Source of the DNA: Bacteroides ilei
GTDB taxonomy: Bacteria; Bacteroidota; Bacteroidia; Bacteroidales; Bacteroidaceae
NCBI RefSeq assembly: GCF_900128495.1
Contig: NZ_LT635801.1
Span: forward strand, 2,039,083 to 2,103,082
Direction of reading: 5' to 3'
DNA: 64,000 nucleotides
The notes under the pieces were generated by a model, which did not search any database, had not been told where the DNA came from, and was given only the letters and a program-made list of their open reading frames with translations. This document shows, piece by piece, positions 35,507 to 45,178 of this stretch (position 1 is its first letter; the number at the start of each line of letters is the position of its first letter). Position numbers and translations under genes: made by a program.

Positions 35507-36718
35507 TTAGCGTGCATCCTCCGAATTTATCAGATAAACAATAGTATTGTACTTGATTTTCGCCTTGTTCTTTCTGATATTGGAAGATATGGCAGAAGTT
35601 GCAGAGTTATACATATTCTGCAGTGACTGGAGTGCAATGGCCTCCGTGGAAATACCTGTACTGTAACCGTCACTGGATTCAAAACTGATATTCTGCTGTA
35701 CCGTATTGGAACCTGCATCCTTCATAAAATCACGGAATGCCGATTCAGGCACATAGAAACCTTCCATACCGTCATTGTCAAATACAGAAAGCTTGACCTT
35801 GATGAACCTGTCGCCGATAAGGATACTGGTTATGGAAGCCCTGACACGCTGCTGTCCGAAACCTGTTACCGTTCCATAGAGGTAAGTTCCCTTTTTCAGC
35901 TTTGTACCGCTTACCGTCACATCGTCCAGAAGCTTGAACCGCAGACGTGTACCTTCATGCGCCTTTGTAGTCTGGTCAATCATGGCACGTATCAGCTTGT
36001 TTTCGGCAAATTCATCCGGAGCAGTAACTGTATTGAACCTGTCGGCATTGGTGTCATCAGACTTGATTACCAGACTCGGACGGTTGCGTTCCCTTTCCTC
36101 CTGACGTACTCTGGCTATGGAATCAGCCCTGTGCTTTCTTTCCGCTTCCTCTGCTTCCGGGTCTTTGATACCCAGTCCGCTTTCAATGGCCTTCTGCCGT
36201 TCATAGCTCCTTCGCTGAATCTCTTCAAGGTCACGTGCAAACTCATCCTGTGAGGAATATCCCATACCTCCGTAACCCGTTTCACTGTTTCCCGAAGGAC
36301 CGTTCCCGTAAGCATATGCATTGATATGCTTTCTTGATTCGGCAAGGGAACGCTCCAGTTCTTCAAGTTCCCTCTGCTGTCGCTGTCTTTCAGCTTCGGC
36401 TGCATCCAGACGGTTCAGCTCTTCCTCGCTGTAGCCGTGTTCCAGTTCCTCCTTCTTCTGCTCTTCCTCCCCGATACCGCTTACGGCTGTGAAGGCATCC
36501 TCGTCACCGAAACGTCTGGACATCTCATACATCTTGTCTCCGGCTTCCTCGGCATTGGCCTGGGGAAGCTCCATGTTGATACGGTCTGTAGCTACCGTTC
36601 CGGCAGTCTCCTCACCACCGGAGAAGGTCTGCATCACAAAGTATACCAGTGCGCACAGCGGAACGAATATGACCAGCGGAAAGATATACTTGGGCTGTTT
36701 GAAATTAATCTTAATCAT
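35507..36718 (-). CDS. traM: Conjugative transfer protein TraM (VirB10-like)
   Basis: A 403-aa bitopic protein. A single membrane helix near residues 12-30 (YIFPLVIFVPLCALVYFVM) is followed by a long charged spacer with coiled coil (~100-210, RRQQRELEELERSLAESRK). A C-terminal beta domain starts at IRAMIDQTTKAHEGTRLRFKLLDDV, includes FKLLDDVTVSGTKLKKGTYLYGTVTGFG and is typical of TraM. It spans the envelope and links the coupling protein to the outer-membrane core. It overlaps the upstream traL-like gene by 4 bp. Confidence 0.88.
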   Translation of the reverse strand: MIKINFKQPKYIFPLVIFVPLCALVYFVMQTFSGGEETAGTVATDRINMELPQANAEEAGDKMYEMSRRFGDEDAFTAVSGIGEEEQKKEELEHGYSEEELNRLDAAEAERQRQQRELEELERSLAESRKHINAYAYGNGPSGNSETGYGGMGYSSQDEFARDLEEIQRRSYERQKAIESGLGIKDPEAEEAERKHRADSIARVRQEERERNRPSLVIKSDDTNADRFNTVTAPDEFAENKLIRAMIDQTTKAHEGTRLRFKLLDDVTVSGTKLKKGTYLYGTVTGFGQQRVRASITSILIGDRFIKVKLSVFDNDGMEGFYVPESAFRDFMKDAGSNTVQQNISFESSDGYSTGISTEAIALQSLQNMYNSATSAISSNIRKNKAKIKYNTIVYLINSEDAR

Positions 36719-37203
36719 GGGTTATCATTGTTTTTAATGGATTTGACTATATTTTCCAGCTGCCGGTATTTGAGGATGATCCGCAAGGAATCCTCACGGC
36801 TCTTTACAGGTATGGCAATCATGGAGTCCAGTTCATGACGCAGTAACTGTCCCTTCACCGTCATGTCCGTCAATACACTGCGGTGAATGTCCTTGTTTGC
36901 CTGGATGGTACGGAATCCCTGAAACACCGGTTCCATTGCGGCTATCGAACTGACATCCGGCTCACTCTGTTTCCCGTTGCCGGAATCTATGGCAACGGTA
37001 CTGACAAGCAGTAGAAGCAGTGTCCCTGCTACACCTGCGAATGTCGTTTTCGGATGTTTAGCCGCCCATCTGTTGACCAGTCTGATTCTTGCGGCCAGAC
37101 GGTATCTTGTTCCGATGACACCCAGTTTGGGCTGCAACCACGACCTGACAAGCAGTTGCGTTTTCAGACGGCTTTCCTGTATCTTTTTTCTGAATGATTT
37201 CAT
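36715..37203 (-). CDS. traL: TraL-like inner-membrane protein
   Basis: A 162-aa protein with a basic N-terminus, one membrane helix (TFAGVAGTLLLLLVSTVAI at ~57-76) and a periplasmic helical C-terminus. Position between TraK (VirB8-like) and TraM (VirB10-like) matches traL of CTnDOT-type operons, although it is longer than the usual ~100 aa. The assignment rests on position and topology rather than motifs. It overlaps traM by 4 bp. Confidence 0.65.
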   Translation of the reverse strand: MKSFRKKIQESRLKTQLLVRSWLQPKLGVIGTRYRLAARIRLVNRWAAKHPKTTFAGVAGTLLLLLVSTVAIDSGNGKQSEPDVSSIAAMEPVFQGFRTIQANKDIHRSVLTDMTVKGQLLRHELDSMIAIPVKSREDSLRIILKYRQLENIVKSIKNNDNP

Positions 37204-37215
37204 AATATCAGTATA

Positions 37216-37812
37216 TCAATAGTCCAAATCCTTGTTTTCAAGAGTCCTCCAGCCGGTAATGAGCAGACCGTGAGGATTGTTCCTTGTCCTAGGTACGGAC
37301 TCGATGTAACCTGTTGTCACCATCGAGCGTCTGATGTCCCTGGTCCTGCGCTTGATAAGCTGCGTACCGTAATAGGTAAACTTCCGTTCATGTTCGTCAA
37401 ACTGAATGGAGTCACACATGATGGTACAGACAGCCGAAGAGGAAATGATGTCCGAGTAGAAACCGTTCTCGTCCATGGCCTGTTTCTGTTTCAGTGCAGT
37501 CCCGTCAGCCATATACATCGCTTTCCCTACTGTCCATTTGATATAGTCGTTGTCGGGCGGCAGGTTGAAGAAATACTGGTGGAACAGCTGTATGTGCGCC
37601 TTGGCCTCCATGGTGAAGTTGGCTTCCAGCCGTGCACGCTCGGCAAGAAACGGAATGTCTCCGTCAAGTACATAAATCTGCTGCCTTTCCTCGTTGACAA
37701 GGGAAATGCAGCACCAGACCGTAAAGGCACAGATGACGGTGCAGCCTCCAATTACCGCAAATACCGTCATCATGGCCAGTCTGGTTTTCTGTGCAAGTGA
37801 TTCGATAAGCAT
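37216..37812 (-). CDS. traK: Conjugative transfer protein TraK (VirB8-like)
   Basis: A 198-aa bitopic protein. It has a cytoplasmic N-terminus (MLIESLAQKTRLAMMTV), one membrane helix (VIGGCTVICAFTVWCCISL), and a periplasmic domain of VirB8/TraK type (HIQLFHQYFFNLPPDNDYIKW). The C-terminal segment carries RRTRDIRRSMVTTGYIESVPRTRNNPHGLLI, which is highly characteristic of TraK. It forms part of the inner-membrane complex. It lies 19 bp after traJ and 12 bp before the traL-like gene. Confidence 0.9.
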   Translation of the reverse strand: MLIESLAQKTRLAMMTVFAVIGGCTVICAFTVWCCISLVNEERQQIYVLDGDIPFLAERARLEANFTMEAKAHIQLFHQYFFNLPPDNDYIKWTVGKAMYMADGTALKQKQAMDENGFYSDIISSSAVCTIMCDSIQFDEHERKFTYYGTQLIKRRTRDIRRSMVTTGYIESVPRTRNNPHGLLITGWRTLENKDLDY

Positions 37813-37830
37813 ATAATGAAAGATTTTAAG

Positions 37831-38958
37831 TTATTTGACCAATGACCTGACAGCTGAACCTGTTCCTTTCATGGCAGAACCTGCCATACTTCCGGCCATA
37901 CCACCTGCAGCCGAAGTGATGCCCATTGCAGCCGAACCGGCAACGGAACCCGTACCCGAGCTTACACCTCCCGGAATCAGCCATGATGCCACTTCAGGAA
38001 CGAAGCGTATGATATAGGCACCAACGAGCATACCCATGGCATACATACAGTTGGAGCCTATTCCCTGCAGTCCCAGTGCGCCAATCTGTTCCCATGAGTT
38101 TACCGAGCCGTGCAGCAGATGGTCGTATGCCACCAGGTCCTGCTGCAGGTTATAAAGAAGGATGAAGTCTATATAATAGATGCACATATAGGTAACGAAT
38201 CCCCATAACGAGAGGGAAAGGAACTTGGACATCCACTGGCTCCAGGCCGAGTTCCATGGCGGTGCCAGCGAGAGAGCAAACATGATCGGACAGAATATCA
38301 TCATGATGGCCATGAAAATCCTCTGTGCCACGAGCATCCCGTAATACGACATCTGGAAAATCAGTTCCCCGACAAAACGTATGACATCGTTTATCCATTC
38401 ACTGACCTTCGTCTCAGCCGCCACGGCAGCCCTCTGTGCGTAGTTGTTGATGGTCGAGCCCAGATTCTCCACATTATATATAAGCTTGTCCCACCAGGCA
38501 GCATCCTGACCGATTTCGGCCACCTGCTTTGCCGTGGCTATGGAATCCTGCACGGTTCTCAACCTGTCAAGATATTCACTCTGTTTCTGTGCCACCTTCA
38601 GCTCGAAGGCAGCCACTTCCTTGTTCTTTGCCTTGGCCATAGCCCATGTAGCGGACTCCAGACTCTTTCCCGGAACCTGCAGAGTCGAGCATATCCATGA
38701 AGAGGATGAAATACACAGGGAAATGCCGATGATGCGCAACAGCTTCATGACATCCATACCACGCCTTCCGAGCATCATCATCCAGCATTCGTATGAACCG
38801 ACACACAGGGCCAGACACAGACCGAGAGCCTTTGCCATTGAAACGGCATCACCGAGAACGACCACATTGGGAAATGTCTCCATAGCTGTCAGCAGCTTTT
38901 CCAGACTTTCGTCAATGGCCGGAAGTCCTATTGTCAGCGGAATAAACAGTAGATTCAT
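37831..38958 (-). CDS. traJ: Conjugative transfer protein TraJ (VirB6-like)
   Basis: A 375-aa polytopic inner-membrane protein. It shows the family's hydrophobic helices, e.g. ALGLCLALCVGSYECWMMML, the VirB6-like centre MIFCPIMFALSLAPPWNSAW and FLSLSLWGFVTYMCIYYIDFI, and a Gly/Ser/Ala-rich C-terminal tail (SSGTGSVAGSAAMGITSAAGG). A helical insert (~120-200) contains AQKQSEYLDRLRTVQDSIA. VirB6-like proteins form the inner-membrane part of the DNA pathway. Position before traK is as in CTnDOT. Confidence 0.88.
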   Translation of the reverse strand: MNLLFIPLTIGLPAIDESLEKLLTAMETFPNVVVLGDAVSMAKALGLCLALCVGSYECWMMMLGRRGMDVMKLLRIIGISLCISSSSWICSTLQVPGKSLESATWAMAKAKNKEVAAFELKVAQKQSEYLDRLRTVQDSIATAKQVAEIGQDAAWWDKLIYNVENLGSTINNYAQRAAVAAETKVSEWINDVIRFVGELIFQMSYYGMLVAQRIFMAIMMIFCPIMFALSLAPPWNSAWSQWMSKFLSLSLWGFVTYMCIYYIDFILLYNLQQDLVAYDHLLHGSVNSWEQIGALGLQGIGSNCMYAMGMLVGAYIIRFVPEVASWLIPGGVSSGTGSVAGSAAMGITSAAGGMAGSMAGSAMKGTGSAVRSLVK

Positions 38959-39018
38959 GTTTGATTTTATTATTTGTTTAATATTATTACCTGAATTGTC
39001 ATCAATAATAGAGAATGT

Positions 39019-39705
39019 CTAATAATGTGTAGCGGCAACGGCACAAAGGTGTGCAGTCCTGTTGACCAGTTCTGCCATCCTGGATTTGGCTTCCTCGTAT
39101 GCCTTCTGCCGCTTGGCGTTCTCCAGTCCATAACCGACACCGGTTTTGTGTATATAGGCTATATCCGCACAGAGTATTTCATTCTGGCGGCTCAGCTCGT
39201 CCACCTGATAGCGGAGCTTGCCGTCACTCTTCTGCATACAGTAGAGCAGTCCGTCCGTGATACAGTCCTGCATACGGTTGAACTCGTCCTTGTAAGTGGC
39301 ATACATCAGGTCAACATTTCTGTCAGCCTCCCTTGCCAGTTCTTCCTTATACAGTTCCTCGATATATTTGCGCTCACTCTCCACTTTCTTGATTTTCTGC
39401 CTCTGCGTCTCTTCGGCAGTCACACGCACCGGCATGATACGTTTCACATCAGACTTGGGTTCCTTGAAACGGACACGGAATCCGGAGTTGAACCAGTCCC
39501 ATTTCCAGTACATTTCCGCACCTGAGTATTTCTTATGCAGGAAAAAGTAATACCAGTCCGGAGCAAAATCCCACGGACCGTTCTCCATTGACTTCCACTG
39601 CTTCTGCTTTTCACTGTCACTGACTATGCTTTGGGCATTGGCAACAGTAACTGTACCTGAAACTGACATGCAGAACAGGCATAATAATATAATTCTAACC
39701 TGCAT
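39019..39705 (-). CDS. DUF5045-like secreted Tra protein
   Basis: A 228-aa protein with a signal peptide (MQVRIILLCLFCMSVSGTVTVANA). An aromatic-rich segment (ENGPWDFAPDWYYFFLHKKYSGAEMYWKWDWFNSGFRVRFKEPKSD) precedes a long helical region. This matches the DUF5045 family found in Bacteroidales conjugation operons. The function is unknown; a periplasmic role beside the VirB5/VirB6 parts is likely. It overlaps the preceding secreted protein gene by 11 bp. Confidence 0.75.
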   Translation of the reverse strand: MQVRIILLCLFCMSVSGTVTVANAQSIVSDSEKQKQWKSMENGPWDFAPDWYYFFLHKKYSGAEMYWKWDWFNSGFRVRFKEPKSDVKRIMPVRVTAEETQRQKIKKVESERKYIEELYKEELAREADRNVDLMYATYKDEFNRMQDCITDGLLYCMQKSDGKLRYQVDELSRQNEILCADIAYIHKTGVGYGLENAKRQKAYEEAKSRMAELVNRTAHLCAVAATHY

Positions 39706-40390
39706 ATCCCTGATTCCATTTGTTGATTACACGCTCAGCTATCTCATTCTTCACATTGGAGTTCAGTATCTCCCAGATATAGTCCGGCTTCCATCCGCAG
39801 TCCGTGACAAGGAAACAGTACAGATTAGCATTGTCTATTATGTACCTTGCCCTGTCGATGGAAGCCTTCAGTGTCATTACCAGATTCAGCTTCTCATCCA
39901 TGGAAGCCTTCATCAGGTTTATACCCGAAGCGGCTACGGATGCATACAGTCTGTAGCAGTGTTGTATCTCCCTTGATATTGCTACGTTGGCATCGGCATA
40001 ATACCATGCCACGAAAGGCTTCTTTGACACATGACTGAAAGTATTACCGGTAAAGTCCTTGTATTCCGTTACCAGCTGATACAGTGAGTTGGCTGTTGAA
40101 GAAATGGCACCGGCCAGCACCAGGTATGAATAGGCATTGTTCAGCCTTGTATCCAGAGTGGTCCGGACATCATTGAACTTTTCCGCACCCTTTTCAATGA
40201 GCGACTGCTCGCCATAGCTTGTGGCCACTCTTGTCAGAGCCTTGTCCTCGTCCTTCTTTATGGCCTTGTGCAGGGCTATGAGTGCTTCGATGGTCGGCAG
40301 GTCTTTGGGTATGATGAAAGCGGAAGCCTTTACAGGCAGCAACAGCATTATAATACCGGCTGATATGATACTTATATTCCTGATTCTCAT
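39695..40390 (-). CDS. Secreted helical Tra protein, unassigned
   Basis: A 231-aa protein with a signal peptide (MRIRNISIISAGIIMLLLPVKASA) when ATG 40390 is taken; the frame extends to 40405. The mature part is predicted mostly helical (LPTIEALIALHKAIKKDEDKALTR; AERVINKWNQGYAG). No family is recognised. It lies in the operon between the VirB5-like protein and the DUF5045-like protein, a slot often occupied by one or two small periplasmic proteins. A role in pilus assembly is possible but unproved. Confidence 0.75.
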   Translation of the reverse strand: MRIRNISIISAGIIMLLLPVKASAFIIPKDLPTIEALIALHKAIKKDEDKALTRVATSYGEQSLIEKGAEKFNDVRTTLDTRLNNAYSYLVLAGAISSTANSLYQLVTEYKDFTGNTFSHVSKKPFVAWYYADANVAISREIQHCYRLYASVAASGINLMKASMDEKLNLVMTLKASIDRARYIIDNANLYCFLVTDCGWKPDYIWEILNSNVKNEIAERVINKWNQGYAG

Positions 40391-40424
40391 GACAGACACA
40401 TACATATTAAATACATATTAAGGG

Positions 40425-41171
40425 TTAATAATTTGAAGCAACCAGTCCGTTCCAGTCCTGTACAAGATTCCCCACATGATTCTTCATGGTCACCACATTT
40501 GCCCATCCTTCCGGGTCTATGGCAAAGAAGAGGTCGTTTGCAGTGGCATACTGTGCCATCAGAACCATCCCTTCCACCTTGTAGCGTATCCTGTTCAGGT
40601 CAGTATAGATACTGTTGGCCAGTGTCAGCCTTTCATACCTGTCCAGCAGGTTATAGCCGTCATCCTTTTTTTCTGCAGTTGCCTGTCCCTGCAACGGATT
40701 GGGAATTCTGGCATTGTTAACGATATTGACGAAGTTGCCGACCAGCTGCTGGGTTTCCGCTACAAGGTTGCCGAGTTCGTTCAGACAGAGCAGCTTGTTT
40801 GAAAATTTGGCCCTGTTTACCGTACTGACAAGTACCGGAACATTTCGCAGAATATCCAAAGCGCACAGACCTATTTCCTTATAATAAAGACTTTCAGTCC
40901 CGAAACCGGATATGTTCTCCATGCTCAGCTTGTAGAGTTCCTTCATAGTAGCCATACTCACCGTATAGAGTTCCACTTTCTGCTTCTTGGCTGCAATGGT
41001 ATCCACACGCTGGTTATGCTGTTCCTCGATAAGCTTCTGTGAAGCGGTATTGGCCAGGACAATCTTCAGGCAGTTGCGGTCGAATACGATTCTCCAGGCA
41101 GCATGTGCATTAATACAGACAAATGCAGAAACCATTATAACCGATATGATTCTTAATACTGTTCTTACCAT
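40425..41171 (-). CDS. Secreted Tra protein, VirB5-slot, DPEGWANV family
   Basis: A 248-aa protein with a signal peptide (MVRTVLRIISVIMVSAFVCINAHA). A helical coil (KQKVELYTVSMATMKELYKLS) precedes the C-terminal module FFAIDPEGWANVVTMKNHVGNLVQDWNG. Its position directly after the VirB4 gene is that of TraI/VirB5-type proteins. It overlaps traG by 7 bp (ATGGTAA), which implies coupling. A paralogue lies at 17513-18253. Confidence 0.78.
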   Translation of the reverse strand: MVRTVLRIISVIMVSAFVCINAHAAWRIVFDRNCLKIVLANTASQKLIEEQHNQRVDTIAAKKQKVELYTVSMATMKELYKLSMENISGFGTESLYYKEIGLCALDILRNVPVLVSTVNRAKFSNKLLCLNELGNLVAETQQLVGNFVNIVNNARIPNPLQGQATAEKKDDGYNLLDRYERLTLANSIYTDLNRIRYKVEGMVLMAQYATANDLFFAIDPEGWANVVTMKNHVGNLVQDWNGLVASNY

Positions 41172-43999
41172 AGTGACATAACTTTTTGATGTTGGTTGAC
41201 TTTTCTTGCAAACTCCAGATACAGAAGCCCTCCATCCGCCTTACGGTCTTTCTCAATACAGGTGATGGCCTCCTGCAGCGTACCGTACCGGGCAAGATAA
41301 ATCTTCAGTGCCTCCTTTTCGGTACGTTCAGTAGTATATGCCCAGTAGCATTCAGGTGCTTCCTCCACACCATACACATCCGAGTGCTGTCCCCGGCAAA
41401 TCCACACCTCCTTGAAGTAGCTTCTTCCCTCATGGTTGTTCAGCGCATTTATGGTGAAAATCTGCTGACGCTGTATGTCAGTGAGTCCCAGAATGGCTGC
41501 AATATCCTCATACCTGTCCTTGAACTTGGTCTGGTCAAGCAGAATCTTCACATCCGAATTGTTGATGATGGCCTCCTTCACGATAGGGGAATCAATCACG
41601 TCATTAAGCTCCTGTGTGACCACACCGGCTATTCCGTGGAACTTCCGGACGGTCTTATACAAATACTTTATATATTCCGCCATGGTAGGTGAAGCGATTG
41701 CCTTCCATGCCTCTTCGATGATAAGAGCCTTCCGTCCCTTTTTGATACGCATCTTCTGCAGGAACACGTCCATGATAATCAGTACCACAATCGGGAAAAG
41801 TACCGGATCATCCTTTATTTTATCTATTTCGAACACAATGAAACGCTCGTCAAACAGGTTAATGTCCAGGTCGGAGTTCAGCGTCATCTCCAGCTCGCCA
41901 CCACGATAGAACTGTTTCAGTATGGCCGCAAAATCATGTATATTGAAACTGATTTTCTCCAGCTGCGTAATCTGCGGTATGCGCTCCAGAGCAAACTCGT
42001 AATAGGAATTGAACGAGAGTTCCTGAACCTTCAGCCTGCGCTTCTGTTCCTCCATGTGGTCAATCTGCCTGTCTATCTTAATCAGCATGGAATTGTTATA
42101 AAGTTCCCTTTTGTATTTTTCTATGATGGCAAGTGCACGTTCCTTTTCCGATTCTGTAGCCGCTTCATCATTGATCAGGGCGGTCAGTGAACGGCACTGT
42201 CGGATAAGCTTCAGGCGGCGTACTTCGGAAGGCAGCAGCAGGGCACGGCTTTCAGCCTTCTCCTGAACCTCTTCCGTGTTTATCTGCCTGTCGATGTCCT
42301 CCATGCTGTGCGTGTACTGTTCATAGTCATCCTCCATCTTGGCAGCGACCAGCAGTTTCTGCCTCAATGCCTCACGCTCACTGTCGCTGAACCCTTCAAA
42401 AGGATTGAAATAGGCCTCATAGTATTCCACGATGGTCTGGTTTATCAGCATGTCCTCAATCTTTGTAGGAAATGCGTTACCCTTGAATATCAGGAATATC
42501 AGCGATTTGAGGAAGTTCTTCTTCTCACCGAAATTAAGCTCATACTCCTCCTTTGTAACCTTGAACGGATTCATGGAAATGGGCTTCTCCTTCGAGTAGG
42601 CTATGTATGTACCCTTGTAATATCCGCATATACCTTCGTAGGAATCACCAGTGTCCACCATGACCACATCCGTATTCTGCTCCAGCAGCTGACGTACCAC
42701 ACTGTTCATGTGGAACGACTTGCCGGAACCTGAAGGACCGATACAGAAGAAGTTGGCATTGTCCGTCATCTTCCTTTTGCCTTCCTTGCCGGTAATGTCA
42801 ATGCAGACAGGCAGTCCCTGACGGTCGGTGTAGTATGTGGTCAGCGGTGTATCCTCAGACTCCTTCAGATGCTCCTTGAAGAAAAAGCACAAGGCAGCAT
42901 CCGAAAGCGTCAGGAACAGGTCATAGTCCGGGTTGAATGCATAGCCGTTACCGGGAAAACAGTCCATGAAAAGTTCCAGCTGGTTGTAGGCCGTTCTTGA
43001 CGGCATGATGCCGCACTCATACAGCTTTGTCTCCAGAAAGGAAGTTACAGGAGTAACCTTGTCAGGCGGACAGCTGACCAGAATGTTGAAGTTGCAGTAC
43101 ACAAGCATGGTACTGTCAACGGCCAGCCTGTCCAGCACTTCCTCAATGTCAGCCCTGGCAATACGGTTGCTCGGGTCTGGCATGGAACCGTGACGCTTCG
43201 CCTTGGCCTGAAGTTTTCGCAGCAGCTTCCTCTGTCCCGGTATCTGAATGACCTGGTTAAACACCACACAGTCCGAGTAGGGGACACCGGTAAGGAAAGA
43301 AAGCAGGTCGGTTGCGATACCGTAGCCGTTGATGTTCATCTGCGTGTACGGCTTTACCATGGAAGGCAGGTTTATCTCGTCAATGTCCACCAGCGGATAG
43401 GAACGGATAATCCGGTCACCTGTCCTGAGATATTCGTCTGAAGCCTTGAAGTTGGTCATCGAGAACGGTCCGTGCCGGAACTGGAATGCCATGAAACGGT
43501 GGCAGTACTCGCTGACTTCCTCCTTGCCGAGCTTTCTGTGCCGGATATGCTTTTCCGTCAGAATATCATCCGTCTTTGATACCTTGGCATGGAAATCGAG
43601 CCATCTCTTCGGGTCGTACTGGATGAACTGGTTCTTCTGTGCCTCCTGGGTGAGGATAAGAAAAGTCCTTATCTCTGTGAACTCTCTTCCCTCGAAGTAT
43701 CTGAAATAACTCCTCGTCAGGAACTCCGCATCATCCGGCACGTCATGGTGATATGCCTGTTTGCACATAATATCCTGCTTCTGCAGCGCATATCCCTCAC
43801 CGATGGTCTGAAGGATATTGGATAGCACGTCATGAAACAGCATGTACTGCTGCGCATCCGTACAAAGCTGCTGGACCGGATTGGTTATTTCGAAGATAAC
43901 GGACGGCTCGCCTCTGGCCGAGAACAGCACGACATTGCCGTCCGTCTCCTCCAGCTGCGCATAGAGTCCGTCAAAAATTCTTTTCCTTTTGTGTGCCAT
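41165..43999 (-). CDS. traG: Conjugation ATPase TraG (VirB4-like)
   Basis: A 944-aa ATPase that powers assembly of the secretion channel. The N-terminal TraG domain (IFDGLYAQLEETDGNVVLFSARGEPSVIFEITNP) is followed by the P-loop domain with Walker A IGPSGSGKS at ~420-428. A charged helical insert occupies ~550-690, and Walker B is ALIIEEAWKAI at ~755-765. Next comes GIAGVVTQELND. Length is normal for Bacteroidetes VirB4 proteins and no disruption is seen. Confidence 0.94.
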   Translation of the reverse strand: MAHKRKRIFDGLYAQLEETDGNVVLFSARGEPSVIFEITNPVQQLCTDAQQYMLFHDVLSNILQTIGEGYALQKQDIMCKQAYHHDVPDDAEFLTRSYFRYFEGREFTEIRTFLILTQEAQKNQFIQYDPKRWLDFHAKVSKTDDILTEKHIRHRKLGKEEVSEYCHRFMAFQFRHGPFSMTNFKASDEYLRTGDRIIRSYPLVDIDEINLPSMVKPYTQMNINGYGIATDLLSFLTGVPYSDCVVFNQVIQIPGQRKLLRKLQAKAKRHGSMPDPSNRIARADIEEVLDRLAVDSTMLVYCNFNILVSCPPDKVTPVTSFLETKLYECGIMPSRTAYNQLELFMDCFPGNGYAFNPDYDLFLTLSDAALCFFFKEHLKESEDTPLTTYYTDRQGLPVCIDITGKEGKRKMTDNANFFCIGPSGSGKSFHMNSVVRQLLEQNTDVVMVDTGDSYEGICGYYKGTYIAYSKEKPISMNPFKVTKEEYELNFGEKKNFLKSLIFLIFKGNAFPTKIEDMLINQTIVEYYEAYFNPFEGFSDSEREALRQKLLVAAKMEDDYEQYTHSMEDIDRQINTEEVQEKAESRALLLPSEVRRLKLIRQCRSLTALINDEAATESEKERALAIIEKYKRELYNNSMLIKIDRQIDHMEEQKRRLKVQELSFNSYYEFALERIPQITQLEKISFNIHDFAAILKQFYRGGELEMTLNSDLDINLFDERFIVFEIDKIKDDPVLFPIVVLIIMDVFLQKMRIKKGRKALIIEEAWKAIASPTMAEYIKYLYKTVRKFHGIAGVVTQELNDVIDSPIVKEAIINNSDVKILLDQTKFKDRYEDIAAILGLTDIQRQQIFTINALNNHEGRSYFKEVWICRGQHSDVYGVEEAPECYWAYTTERTEKEALKIYLARYGTLQEAITCIEKDRKADGGLLYLEFARKVNQHQKVMSLW

Positions 44000-44014
44000 A
44001 CTGTATAAAGTGAT

Positions 44015-44305
44015 TTACTGTTCTTTTCTCAGACTTCTGTAGATATAGATACCTCTTGCCCTTTTCTTGTTGTGGAGTCCTCCACGCTGCTTGATGTAGA
44101 TGGTTATCAGTCCCACCAGTGCCATGACCATCATGGCTATGAACCCTGCAATCTTCCCTAAGGCGATTGAGAAACCGATGAAGCCTACGAATGATATGCC
44201 TATGGCTGCCGCTGCCAGAGTGAGGAAACGGCCGCGTATGCCCATAAACTCCAGCGGTTTCTGCAATCCCTTGAATACAGGGTATCCTTCCTGATTCATT
44301 GTCAT
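44015..44305 (-). CDS. traF: Conjugative transfer protein TraF (DUF4133, VirB3-like)
   Basis: A 96-aa inner-membrane protein with two adjacent membrane helices (~28-75) and a short positive tail (QRGGLHNKKRARGIYIYRSLR). The start EGYPVFKGLQKPLEFMGIRGRF is typical of DUF4133. It is the VirB3 counterpart and works next to VirB4. It sits between TraE and TraG, 12 and 15 bp away. Confidence 0.88.
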   Translation of the reverse strand: MTMNQEGYPVFKGLQKPLEFMGIRGRFLTLAAAAIGISFVGFIGFSIALGKIAGFIAMMVMALVGLITIYIKQRGGLHNKKRARGIYIYRSLRKEQ

Positions 44306-44317
44306 GCCGGGAAAGGA

Positions 44318-44674
44318 TTACTGGAAGAATAGCGGAAGAGCTTCCGAAAGTGCGATGAATGCGATACAGCCTCCGATTGTAAGCATGATGGTCTTCTTCA
44401 CGTCCTGGTCTCCGTTCTGCATCTTGAAATAGACGTTAAAGGCACCGACCAGAACGATAACGGCAGCAATGGCCTTCATCAGGTTCGATACCGGAGTCTG
44501 GTAGGAACTGACTTCCTGGGTGGCTTTGGTAAAACCTGCTGCACCCTTGCTTCCAGCCATTACGTTTGATGTGGAAATTACGAGTGCAATGGCAGCCACC
44601 ACACACTTCTGTCCAAAACTTGAACCGATGAAACGCTCCGTAAGATTCCGGGCACTTTTCTTTATTATCTGCAT
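44318..44674 (-). CDS. traE: Conjugative transfer protein TraE (DUF4134, VirB2-like pilin)
   Basis: A 118-aa small hydrophobic protein with a long signal-like N-terminus. The DUF4134 body reads GAAGFTKATQEVSSYQTPVSNLMKAIAAVIVLVGAFNVY, then the loop KMQNGDQDVKKTIMLTIGGC and a final membrane helix. It is the presumed major pilin of the channel. It is located at the head of the structural tra genes, before TraF and TraG. Confidence 0.88.
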   Translation of the reverse strand: MQIIKKSARNLTERFIGSSFGQKCVVAAIALVISTSNVMAGSKGAAGFTKATQEVSSYQTPVSNLMKAIAAVIVLVGAFNVYFKMQNGDQDVKKTIMLTIGGCIAFIALSEALPLFFQ

Positions 44675-44743
44675 TTCTGAATAATGTTAAAGGATTTCAT
44701 CGCCAAAGAAACAGATGTCACTAAAGGAACGGTATATATAATA

Positions 44744-45178
44744 TCAGGCATTCTCACAGCTGAAGATAACGGCACCGAGATCACTGGTACCGGTCTCTGC
44801 CAGTCTGTTTATTTCCTGAATGATATTCTCTACCAGAATGCCGTCAGTCATGATGGCCTCCCGGTAAACGTGTCTGGAAGATTCTGATTTGGATGCAGAT
44901 TTCTCTGTACCATCAGAATTATTGCTTTCATTATTTGATTCGGGATTCTCCGTATTACTCTGTTCTGAACTTTGTTCTTTGGATTCAGGTTCATCCCGGT
45001 TTATTTTTATCGGCCTGAAGTTTCGTGCCTCTTCCGATATGTCTATGTCCTCTTCTTTATGGCTGTCCTGCTCGGCATTCTGTGCGGCCTTTGCCCTCTG
45101 GAAGTCCATGAAAATCATTGCCGCATAGTAGAATACCATTGCCACGAAGAGAAGGAATACTATCTGTCCGTACTGCAT
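44744..45178 (-). CDS. Small bitopic protein with acidic tail (TraD-position)
   Basis: A 144-aa protein starting with one membrane helix (GQIVFLLFVAMVFYYAAMIFM). A cytoplasmic, Glu/Ser/Asn-rich low-complexity tail follows, with a short conserved-looking end (REAIMTDGILVENIIQEINRLAE). No family is recognised. Position between the HTH protein and TraE matches the small traC/traD genes of Bacteroidales operons. Its 5' end overlaps the HTH gene by 19 bp. Confidence 0.7.
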   Translation of the reverse strand: MQYGQIVFLLFVAMVFYYAAMIFMDFQRAKAAQNAEQDSHKEEDIDISEEARNFRPIKINRDEPESKEQSSEQSNTENPESNNESNNSDGTEKSASKSESSRHVYREAIMTDGILVENIIQEINRLAETGTSDLGAVIFSCENA